From Lyngbya sp. CCAP 1446/10 (GTDB taxonomy: Bacteria; Cyanobacteriota; Cyanobacteriia; Cyanobacteriales; Microcoleaceae): DNA of 64,000 bases. This document shows, in pieces, positions 17,796 to 25,387 of this stretch. A model generated the notes under the pieces. The model saw only the letters and a list, made by a program, of their open reading frames with translations. It made no database searches and was not told the DNA's origin. The stretch spans positions 1 through 64,000 of the forward strand of contig NZ_JAIGNI010000010.1 in the NCBI RefSeq assembly GCF_026130175.1, written 5' to 3'. Position numbers and translations under genes: made by a program. How positions within the stretch are numbered: the stretch's first letter is position 1; the number at the start of each line of letters is the position of its first letter.

Positions 17796-18824
17796 ATGGA
17801 TTATCGAGCAGCAGGTGTGGATGTTGAGGCGGGCAGAGCTTTTGTCGATCGCATCAAGAATACAGTCAAAAGCACCCACAGATCGGGAGTTTTGGGCGGA
17901 TTCGGCGGATTTAGCGGGTTTTTCAGCGTCCCGGAGGGTTTAAAAGAGCCGGTGATGGTTTCGGGCACTGATGGTGTGGGGACTAAGTTGAAATTGGCCC
18001 ACGATCTCGATCGCCACGACACGGTAGGTATCGACTTGGTGGCGATGTGCGTCAACGACGTGCTGACATCCGGCGCGGAACCGCTGTTTTTTCTCGATTA
18101 TTTAGCTACGGGAAAGTTAAATTCCGAACAATTAGCTGCGGTGGTGACAGGAATTGCTGACGGTTGCAAACAAGCGGGCTGTGCTTTGCTTGGAGGGGAA
18201 ACCGCAGAAATGCCCGGTTTTTACCAAGCCGGCGAGTACGATTTGGCTGGTTTTTGCGTGGGAATTGTCGAAAAGAGCAAGTTGTTGGACGCTTCCCAGG
18301 TGCGGGTGGGAGATGTGGCTGTGGGGCTGGCTAGTTCCGGCGTGCACAGCAATGGTTTTAGTTTGGTAAGGAAAATTGCGGGCGATTTAGGTTTTGATTG
18401 GCATTCCCAACCGGAAAAGTTAGGTGGCCAAAGTTTAGGAGAAGTGCTGCTGAGTCCGACTACAATTTATGTGAAACCAGTCCTCGAAGCCCTGAAGAGC
18501 GGCTTGGAAATTCACGGTATGGCTCACATTACGGGCGGCGGTTTGCCGGAAAATTTGCCCCGCTGTTTGGGAGCGAATCAATCTGTGAAAATTAACACCA
18601 GTAGCTGGCCGAGTTTGCCGATTTTTGACTGGATTGCTGAAGCTGGTTCTGTGGCGACGGCCGATATGTTCAATACTTTTAATATGGGGATTGGCTTTGT
18701 GCTGTTGCTCGATCGCCGGGAAGTTGAACAGGCTGTTAAGTGGTTTGAGTCTCAGGGAATTGGTGCTTGGGCGATCGGCGAAGTGATTGACGGGAACGGT
18801 GAATTGATCATAGGCATTGATTAA
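17796..18824 (+). CDS. purM: Phosphoribosylformylglycinamidine cyclo-ligase
   Basis: 342 residues, normal length. PurM closes the imidazole ring of FGAM to AIR with ATP, the fifth step of de novo purine synthesis, in the cytoplasm. Family motifs are all present: [75 protein letters not shown] and [13 protein letters not shown]. It starts at ATG 17796 with no close operon partner; the next plus-strand gene is 1.8 kb away. Confidence 0.98.
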   Translation: MDYRAAGVDVEAGRAFVDRIKNTVKSTHRSGVLGGFGGFSGFFSVPEGLKEPVMVSGTDGVGTKLKLAHDLDRHDTVGIDLVAMCVNDVLTSGAEPLFFLDYLATGKLNSEQLAAVVTGIADGCKQAGCALLGGETAEMPGFYQAGEYDLAGFCVGIVEKSKLLDASQVRVGDVAVGLASSGVHSNGFSLVRKIAGDLGFDWHSQPEKLGGQSLGEVLLSPTTIYVKPVLEALKSGLEIHGMAHITGGGLPENLPRCLGANQSVKINTSSWPSLPIFDWIAEAGSVATADMFNTFNMGIGFVLLLDRREVEQAVKWFESQGIGAWAIGEVIDGNGELIIGID

Positions 18825-19103
18825 TTTTAGTTGAATGAATTAAAAAAAATCGCCTTTTTTTTTCGGGTCAAACGCTTGACTTTGACCATTCAATAATGTA
18901 TTATTTAATAATGGGAGTGCTGGCAATTTTAAAATTAATGTTACCACTCCCATTATCTAAAATATACCACAAGAATCCTAGGAAAGTCAATAGGTAATAC
19001 TTCTTTTTTAGAGAGGATTTTTTAACAAGATTGGAAGAAACTTTGTTGATTTCACCAGATAAATTGTTGATTGATAGAGCGATCGCAGATTTCAGGCAGA
19101 TGA

Positions 19104-19253
19104 ACACATCTCATCTTTGAACCTGTAAATTTGCAGCTTGACGGCGCGAATCCCGTCGCTTCTACGGCTATCAAAGTGGGTGACAATTATTTGGCTATAG
19201 TCTCTGGGGTAGCTCAAAGTGTCCTGAATGCTAGCGTTTTCTTCAAATCTTAG
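19104..19253 (+). pseudogene. C-terminal remnant of an RTX-type secreted protein
   Basis: An open stretch right after an in-frame TGA encodes EPVNLQLDGANPVASTAIKV, then GDNYLAIVSGVAQSVLNAS, and stops with TAG at 19251. This is the usual end of cyanobacterial calcium-binding secreted proteins (pattern: aNT.I.v...eyLAvv.GVq.s.L....F), also seen in residues ~170-215 of the subtilase downstream. There is no start codon and the dispersed CAGATTTCAGGCAGAT repeat lies immediately upstream, so the rest of the gene has been lost. The family match is from memory of such C-termini, not from a search. Confidence 0.5.
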
Positions 19254-19373
19254 AAATAGCCATCTATGCAATTGGGTTCAGCAGCTATACCTGCGGCCCA
19301 ATTGCTCGATATCAAAATAAAACGCTCAATTCTCTAATCTGATTTTGCCTGATAAAATTATCAGTTCGGATTC

Positions 19374-19433
19374 GTAGTGAGGACTTCAGTCCTTCTTCAT
19401 AGTTTTATGAAGAAGGACTAAAGTCCTCACTAC
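19374..19433. repeat. 60-bp near-perfect inverted repeat
   Basis: Arms of about 28 bp (GTAGTGAGGACTTCAGTCCTT... / ...AAGGACTAAAGTCCTCACTAC) have a 4-base loop and one or two mismatches. No transposase is nearby. It is MITE-like, and may also act as the terminator of the leftward gene. Confidence 0.9.
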
Positions 19434-19488
19434 AAACCTTTTTTCTAGTTCGATCGCACTTACGCCGAAACAGTTAAACTCACCATTT

Positions 19489-20532
19489 TTAACTGTGCCC
19501 GCGCGATCGATCGATCTTTGCCACAGCAGCACCCGCAACATCCGCCAAAATACTAACTATCCGATACAACGCCACCGCACTCAAAATTATAGCTACAGAA
19601 AAGCGATCGGACAATAGCGCGATCGCCGTTGCTTCAAATACTCCCATGCCTCCGGGCGCACCCGGTACGACTAAACCCACAACAAACGCAAAACAGAAAG
19701 CACCGAACAAGTTCGGAATATCGAGAAAATTCACCGGATTTAAAGCCATTACAGTTAGCAAAAATCCGCTACCCCGCAATCCGATAAAACATATTTGTCC
19801 GATTAACGGCACTAAAGGATAGCGTCTAATTGGCAAATTATTTTGGCGTTGGGACTTGACGCTAGATGTTTTTTTAGCTAGACTGGAGCTAGACCCTAAA
19901 CGCAAAATTAGTCGATCGCCCGCAGCCTCTCCAACATCGGAATTTTCCCCGTTCTTCTTAGATAACTTCAACCGCTCTACAAACAGGACGATCGGATTTA
20001 AAATTCGGGGATGAATCGCCGTCAAAATAGCAGCACAGCCGACTATTCGCAAAAAACCATCGATCCGCTCAAAACAAATTAACCCAATCAGCCCGCCCGC
20101 AGAAGCCATTAACAGCGGTTCCAACAACACGCTGAGAGTAGCAGCTTTCGGCGCAATGCCTGCATTTTTTGCTTCCAAAATTCGACCCCAAAAATGCCAA
20201 ATATTCCCCGGCAAATACTTGGCAATATTAGTTTTGAGAAAAACCTGAATCGCCCAGGCGGCATTTACAGGTTGACGGAATTCCCGCAAAATTAACATCC
20301 ACACCCAGCCGACAAAAATTAGAGACAGTAAAGTGATGCCAAGCGCAATCGCCAATAACGGAAAACTTTCGGATCGAATTTGAATATTCGCGACTTCTCG
20401 CCAGTGAGTTAAAAAAGCTTTGGCAATAAATAAAAACGTTCCGCCCAGAATCACATAGCGCAAATAAGGCTTTAAACGCGCTTTGGCGAGGTTGAAAAAA
20501 TTCTGAATTCGATGCAAGTGTTCTTTTCCCAT
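19489..20532 (-). CDS. Lysylphosphatidylglycerol synthase TM-domain / flippase-like protein
   Basis: 347 residues with about eight membrane segments. The pattern AIQVFLKTNIAKYLPGNIWHFWGR and, near the C-terminus, GLVVPGAPGGMGVFEATAIALL is characteristic of the UPF0104/AglD-like family related to the flippase half of MprF. No LPG-synthase (GNAT-like) domain is attached, so lipid aminoacylation is not expected. A role in moving lipid or lipid-linked sugar across the membrane is family-based inference. ATG 20532 follows AGGAGCGG. Confidence 0.85.
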   Translation of the reverse strand: MGKEHLHRIQNFFNLAKARLKPYLRYVILGGTFLFIAKAFLTHWREVANIQIRSESFPLLAIALGITLLSLIFVGWVWMLILREFRQPVNAAWAIQVFLKTNIAKYLPGNIWHFWGRILEAKNAGIAPKAATLSVLLEPLLMASAGGLIGLICFERIDGFLRIVGCAAILTAIHPRILNPIVLFVERLKLSKKNGENSDVGEAAGDRLILRLGSSSSLAKKTSSVKSQRQNNLPIRRYPLVPLIGQICFIGLRGSGFLLTVMALNPVNFLDIPNLFGAFCFAFVVGLVVPGAPGGMGVFEATAIALLSDRFSVAIILSAVALYRIVSILADVAGAAVAKIDRSRGHS

Positions 20533-20635
20533 TTTCCGCTCCTGATTAGTGAATTTGGGATGGTAGATTACTTAAAGACAATTTCATGTTTTAAATCTAA
20601 AATTTAGATTGATTTTATCTAAGGAGTAAATTTCT

Positions 20636-22672
20636 ATGCCCGGCCCGAGCCCTGACGGTCTTTCCTATCTTTTAGATGATAGCCCCAATAGTTTCGCATT
20701 AACTCCGGGCTTTTTGACTCCTTATCCTAACGGACTTTTTGCCCTCGGAGGTAACGATTTTATTGTCGGTTCCTCGGATGCCGATCGCCTCAACGGTGAT
20801 AATGGTAATGACAGACTCCTCGGCGGTGGCAATTTCGATACACTCTTCGGTGGTGTCGGGAATGACTTGCTTAACGGCGGTACCGGCAACGACTTGCTGT
20901 TTGGCGGCAAGGGCAGCGATACCTTGCAGGGAGGTAGGGGAGATGATGCCCTCTACGCCGGCAACGGTAGCGACGTTTTAGTGGGCGATGGGGGCAAAGA
21001 TACGCTGACAGGGGGTTTGGGCGCAGATACCTTTGTCCTCCGCAGCAACTCCCCAGTCTCCGATCCGGCTGTTGCAGACCTGATTACTGACTTTAACAGT
21101 TTTGAGGATGCGATCGGACTAACCGACAATCTTACCGAAGCAGACCTCACTTTGGAAGCAGTTGCGGACACTCCCAATACAGTAATTAAAATTCGTCAAT
21201 CCGGTGCTATTTTAGGCGAAGTCGCCAACACATCTCCACAAAACCTCAGCGGTAAATTCATCTCTGCAAATACCGTATTAAGCAACCAACTCAGCCAAGC
21301 CCGCGATTTAGGCGTTTTGAGCAGCACTCAAACCATCGCCGACTCGGTTAGCAATGCTCGCCCAGACAACCTTTACCGCTTTACTTTGCCTGCAAATAAC
21401 GACTTTCAATTAACTGTCAGCGGTTTTAGTGCCGATGTTGACGTGGCCGTGATTAAAGATATTAATGGCGACAATTCTATTGACTTTACCGATATTATTG
21501 CTTCTGCTAAAGAATCGGGTTTATCGCCAGAATCTATCGATCTCAAAAATTTGGCACCCGGAACATACTTTGTCCGAGTTTATCAAAACCAAGGTAATAC
21601 AAATTTTACCCTAAATTTATCTGCAACTCCTGCCAATATTGTTCCTGAAAATCCCAGCAACTCACCGGATTTTGACTCTCGTTCTGGGTTCGGTTTGGTG
21701 AATGCGGCGGCGGCAGTTGCTAAAGCTCAAGGTGTTGCAACTTTTCCTGATGTTCCCGACTTGGGCGGCGACGAGTGGGGCAGAGACTTAATTAAGGCTC
21801 CAGAAGTTTGGGCGAAGGGCTTGACTGGAGACGGCATTGTTGTAGCAATTATCGACAGCGGAGTTGACTACAATCACCCGGATTTAACGGGGAATATTTG
21901 GAGTAATGGTGGGGAAAATGGCGTAGATCCGACTGGTAGAAATAAAGCTAGCAACGGCGTAGATGATGATGGCAATGGCTTTGTTGACGATTTCCGGGGA
22001 TGGGATTTTGCCAACAACGATAATGACCCGATGGATGATAACAGCCACGGTACTCATATCTCTGGTTTACTTGCTGCAAAAAGAGATGGAGTGGGAATAA
22101 CTGGAACGGCTCCGACTGCGAAGATTATGCCTTTGAAAATACTCAATAGCACAGGAGTAGGCAAAATTTCAGATGAAATTAACGCGATTAATTACGCGGT
22201 GGCAAATGGTGCGAAAATCATTAATATTAGTTTTGGCGGTCAACAGATCAACGATCGCGAATTGAGTGTAATTCGAGCGGCGGAAGCTAAAGGTGTGGTA
22301 GTGATTTCGGCGGCAGGAAATGATGCGCGCCCGGAGGTAGATTATCCGGCTAAGTTTGCGAATGAGGTAGGAATTGCTGTCGGTGCTGTTAACCGCAACG
22401 GCTTGTTTACAGATTATTCTAACCGGGCGGGATCAGACACAATTAGTTATTTTGTGGCTCCGGGCGGCGATGGTGGCAGGGCCGATGCTGGGGACGTTTA
22501 TTCAACTGTGCCACTCTCTCAACCTGGGGTTCCCTATCGATATTTTGCTGGTACTTCGATGGGAGTGCCACACGTATCTGGGGTGATAGCTTTGATGTTG
22601 CAAGCCAATCCGAGTCTGACTCCTGCTCAAATTAAGCAGATTCTGGCGGAAACTGCCAATCGATCGGTTTAA
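20636..22672 (+). CDS. Subtilisin-like (S8) protease with N-terminal RTX repeats
   Basis: 678 residues, probably secreted by a non-Sec route (no signal peptide). Residues ~38-133 are glycine-rich RTX nonapeptides (GGxGxDxLxG), which bind calcium. Residues ~134-215 are the linked DTFVL...ITDF module. Residues ~225-330 are a PPC-like beta-sandwich containing a calcium-loop-like DINGDNSIDF. The S8 domain spans ~375-678 with Asp407 (IIDSGVDYNHPDL), His471 (NSHGTHISG), Asn562 (SAAGND) and Ser641 (GTSMGVPHVSG), all intact. Oddity: the SGFGLVNAAAAVA segment (350-362), normally the last helix of a subtilase, stands before the catalytic domain, which itself ends right after ETANRSV. SD AAGGAG precedes ATG 20636. 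Confidence 0.93.
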   Translation: MPGPSPDGLSYLLDDSPNSFALTPGFLTPYPNGLFALGGNDFIVGSSDADRLNGDNGNDRLLGGGNFDTLFGGVGNDLLNGGTGNDLLFGGKGSDTLQGGRGDDALYAGNGSDVLVGDGGKDTLTGGLGADTFVLRSNSPVSDPAVADLITDFNSFEDAIGLTDNLTEADLTLEAVADTPNTVIKIRQSGAILGEVANTSPQNLSGKFISANTVLSNQLSQARDLGVLSSTQTIADSVSNARPDNLYRFTLPANNDFQLTVSGFSADVDVAVIKDINGDNSIDFTDIIASAKESGLSPESIDLKNLAPGTYFVRVYQNQGNTNFTLNLSATPANIVPENPSNSPDFDSRSGFGLVNAAAAVAKAQGVATFPDVPDLGGDEWGRDLIKAPEVWAKGLTGDGIVVAIIDSGVDYNHPDLTGNIWSNGGENGVDPTGRNKASNGVDDDGNGFVDDFRGWDFANNDNDPMDDNSHGTHISGLLAAKRDGVGITGTAPTAKIMPLKILNSTGVGKISDEINAINYAVANGAKIINISFGGQQINDRELSVIRAAEAKGVVVISAAGNDARPEVDYPAKFANEVGIAVGAVNRNGLFTDYSNRAGSDTISYFVAPGGDGGRADAGDVYSTVPLSQPGVPYRYFAGTSMGVPHVSGVIALMLQANPSLTPAQIKQILAETANRSV

Positions 22673-22699
22673 ATTCCATTTGTGCTACCCGCGACGTGC

Positions 22700-22803
22700 A
22701 ACACCATCACAAGGTGCGCAATGCGCACCTTGAGTCAGCGAAGGCGGACTTCGTTTGTGTAGGGGTGGTTTCAACCGCCGACTTCGTTTGTGTAGCCGAG
22801 TCC
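22700..22803. repeat. GCGG(T)TTCAACCGC / TTTGTGTAG repeat cluster
   Basis: A hairpin AAGGTGCGCAATGCGCACCTT is followed by two copies of GACTTCGTTTGTGTAG with GGTTTCAACCGCC between them. It belongs to the repeat family abundant around the pnt operon (36.7-40.3 kb) and occupies the spacer between the subtilase and the convergent hypothetical gene. Confidence 0.8.
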
Positions 22804-22807
22804 GATC

Positions 22808-23287
22808 TTAATAATTGGCGGCGTAAGTCAAGTCAAATTGGCGGCACAGAGTGATGCAGCAATAATTTGGTCGATCGAATACTAACTCGTAATTCATCTC
22901 GCCATCTATTTTGGTAATCGGCTGCTTTAAAGGGATGCCGTGAATGTCGTATTGGCGGCGTTCTAAGGCACTCCAGTCGATAATTTTGAAGTCGATTTGG
23001 TTCTGCAACTCACTTGCGATCAGATAGAGGTGCATCTTGTCTTGAACTTTCCCAGTCAGGGGAATTTTCATTAACACTGACTGAGTGACAAGGGGTTTTT
23101 GGTCGTTGGGATGCTTCTGAGTGTGGCAGCTTTTGAGTTCGATATCGTAAGGTTCTACCTTAAATTTCTCTCCATTGGCGATCGCAGACGAGTGTAAGTC
23201 TTTCAGGGATTTTTCTAGGTGAGGAATCAGCCCTAAGTCTGGATCGCACAGCAGTCTGCGAATATTCGATGTTTCAGTGACTGTCAT
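22808..23287 (-). CDS. Hypothetical protein, 159 aa
   Basis: Not recognised. It is soluble, without signal peptide or membrane segment. It contains scattered Cys residues (LLCDPDLG, SCHTQKHP, NYCCITLCRQ) that do not form a familiar zinc pattern. The body (ELKSCHTQKHPNDQKPLVTQ, later YDIHGIPLKQPITKIDGEMN) looks like a mixed alpha/beta fold. Start ATG at 23287. Codon use and HIP1 content are like those of neighbours, which supports a real gene. It is followed by repeats and convergent to the subtilase. Confidence 0.6.
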   Translation of the reverse strand: MTVTETSNIRRLLCDPDLGLIPHLEKSLKDLHSSAIANGEKFKVEPYDIELKSCHTQKHPNDQKPLVTQSVLMKIPLTGKVQDKMHLYLIASELQNQIDFKIIDWSALERRQYDIHGIPLKQPITKIDGEMNYELVFDRPNYCCITLCRQFDLTYAANY

Positions 23288-23459
23288 TTGAGATTTTTGA
23301 TGTTATTTTTGTTATTCTTAATTTCTAGTCTACCGCGAAACGCAGCCATATTGAACTCTACTCTAGACATACTTCCCAAAATTCAGTTTCTTGGCAGTCT
23401 GTCGCGGTGAACCAGACATTTTTGGAAATCAACCAGTTTTTCGCCTTAATCCTTGCAGA

Positions 23460-25130
23460 TTATTTTTTAGTAATTTTCCATAGATTGAGCTCGACATTAC
23501 CAACCGCCGGATCTATTTGATAGTTTTGCTGTTCAATTGCCGATCGCAAAGTTGAGGACGGTCTGTATAAAAACAAGTCGCCGAAACCGCCGGGAATTTT
23601 CGGTGGTTCAGGTTTTTTCCGTGCCAATTCTCGATTTTTGTAGCAAGAAGTATAACAGCGCGGTTCTATTAGCAATTTGACTTGTGGTTGCAAGCGATAA
23701 CTCAAAGGCATGATGTATGCGATATTCGCATCGCTGATCATCAGGGGATTTCTAGCTTGATTCACAGTGCTAGCTACTTCCAATTCCGCGCGCAACCAAC
23801 CGCTGCCTTTATTCCACCAACTATCGGCTTGAGAACTAATTCCCGCCGATATAATTCCGACCGAAAACAGTGCAATTGTCACTACTCTCCACAGTTTTTG
23901 CTGCTGGAAACTAGCCAAATTGTTGCTAATTTTGGCAGACAGCAGGTAAGCAACTGCTAGCTGAATTCCCACATAACATGGAACTAAATATCGCGGATTT
24001 GTCGATCGCCTTCCACCTTTTAGTATATCAGGCACTGCTAAAAACAAAGCGGTTGTGGCAATTATTAACAAGATCAGTAACCAAACCCGTTTTGGTGTAT
24101 GTCGGTACAGAAAATAAATCGCATAGCCGACTAAAGCTACAATCATTATGCCAACTGGAATTACCAAGGCTAGTTGTGTGACGTTGGCAGTGCCATCAAT
24201 GCCAATATCAAAAAATCCTATGCTGATTGAACCAACCCACCTGCTAACTAATCTTAAGAGATTTTTCTGTTCTGCCCATACTGTTGTACTTCTAACTTGA
24301 TTGAAGTTTTCTACAGTATTTACGAGAGAAGGCATGAAGCCGATTAAGGCCACCATTGCTGCTGCATAATAGGCAATAAATGTTTTAACGTCGCGCCAGT
24401 TGGCAATGACTGCGACGTAGATTGCATGGGCGGCGGCGACGCAGACAAATAACAAGTGGGTGTACAGTCCCATTGCTGCTGTGACTGCGTAAAGTGCCCA
24501 GCGAGAAACCAGCAAAATTGAATTTTGAGTTAAGTCAGGGCGCATTGCTCGCAGCAACGCTGCACTGGATAAAATGGTAGTTAATGTCCACAAACTGTAC
24601 TGTCTGGCTTCTTGGGCAAATAGGATGTGGTAGGGAGAAATTGCGAAAATTGCGATCGCCATCCACCCTACTGCTGATGATTCAAACAACTCCCAAGCCA
24701 GCCAATAAATAGCGGGAAATACTAGCAAGCTAATCACGGCGGCTAAACTTCTCATTGCTGCAATCGAAGTGCCGAACCATTGCGCCCAAAATCGCGCTAG
24801 TATGTAATACAGTGGCGGGTGTTGGGGGTCTTCGGTTACTAAAGAATGTAGTGTGTCAGTTAAAGTTTTTTCGGCATTGATCTGCTGGTATTTTTGTAAA
24901 TCGGAGGGCAAGGTTATTTTCTGGTACGAAATTTGTTTGAGCATTGCGGCTTCGGTGTAGCCAGAAACCCTCAAAGAAGTATAGGTTTCGTCAATCCAGT
25001 AAAATTTGCGATCGAGATTTCCGAAGCGAAATAAAATGCCGATCGCCAATACTGCTATAATTAAAAATTTCAGCCACTTGTTAAGTAAAAAATTGTGAGA
25101 ATTTAGTCGATCGCGATTTTCAACTTCCAT
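23460..25130 (-). CDS. GT39-like membrane glycosyltransferase
   Basis: 556 residues, about eleven membrane segments. After the first segment comes FYWIDETYTSLR (Asp47, Glu48), the acidic pair typical of PMT/ArnT-like (GT-C, family 39) enzymes, followed by the HPPLYYILARFWAQWFG motif on the second external loop. GT39 enzymes transfer a sugar from a polyprenyl-phosphate donor on the periplasmic face. The C-terminal ~130 residues are a periplasmic domain with the Cys pair RCYTSCYKN. The acceptor is unknown. Single gene with ATG at 25130. Confidence 0.85.
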   Translation of the reverse strand: MEVENRDRLNSHNFLLNKWLKFLIIAVLAIGILFRFGNLDRKFYWIDETYTSLRVSGYTEAAMLKQISYQKITLPSDLQKYQQINAEKTLTDTLHSLVTEDPQHPPLYYILARFWAQWFGTSIAAMRSLAAVISLLVFPAIYWLAWELFESSAVGWMAIAIFAISPYHILFAQEARQYSLWTLTTILSSAALLRAMRPDLTQNSILLVSRWALYAVTAAMGLYTHLLFVCVAAAHAIYVAVIANWRDVKTFIAYYAAAMVALIGFMPSLVNTVENFNQVRSTTVWAEQKNLLRLVSRWVGSISIGFFDIGIDGTANVTQLALVIPVGIMIVALVGYAIYFLYRHTPKRVWLLILLIIATTALFLAVPDILKGGRRSTNPRYLVPCYVGIQLAVAYLLSAKISNNLASFQQQKLWRVVTIALFSVGIISAGISSQADSWWNKGSGWLRAELEVASTVNQARNPLMISDANIAYIMPLSYRLQPQVKLLIEPRCYTSCYKNRELARKKPEPPKIPGGFGDLFLYRPSSTLRSAIEQQNYQIDPAVGNVELNLWKITKK

Positions 25131-25239
25131 TTTATAACTAGCTAATCTCGCAGAAATTTTTTGTTATTACCCTAGCCGTAAGGTGCGCCGAAGAGCACCA
25201 TACAAAAACTGAAACAATTGAAAAATCTCGCTTTTATCC

Positions 25240-25335
25240 GAGGCTAGATCCCCCTAAATCCCTCGAAAGCAAGGGGGACTTTGATCAGAATCTTGTTCCC
25301 CCCTTAAGAAGGCGGGCTAGGGGGGATCTGGCCTC
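25240..25335. repeat. MITE-like element with GAGGCTAGATCCCCCTA termini
   Basis: 96 bp, inverted termini GAGGCTAGATCCCCCTA at the left and TAGGGGGGATCTGGCCTC at the right, with internal AAGCAAGGGGGAC and CCCCCCTTAAGAAGGCGGG forming further pairing. It lies in the spacer between the glycosyltransferase gene and putA. This AGATCCCCC...GGGGGATCT type is a common cyanobacterial repeat. Confidence 0.85.
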
Positions 25336-25387
25336 GGCGGTAAACAGCAGTCTATGAGTACGTTTGACGTTAAGTTAACACCAATGA

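Larger units (their letters stand above)
18825..19488. other. Spacer with gene remnant and hairpin repeat
   Basis: 664 bases. GGGAGTG near 18913 and CACTCCC near 18945 pair over a ~30-base A/T-rich spacer. Next comes the repeat phrase CAGATTTCAGGCAGAT at ~19085. A degraded C-terminal gene fragment (19104-19253) and a perfect-looking hairpin element (19374-19433) follow; both are listed separately. A 68-codon minus-strand frame at 18901-19107 is not convincing. Confidence 0.6.

Noticed and set aside
18901-19107. 68-codon minus-strand frame with one hydrophobic stretch
   Set aside because: It has no ribosome site, no family resemblance, and starts within a dispersed repeat.
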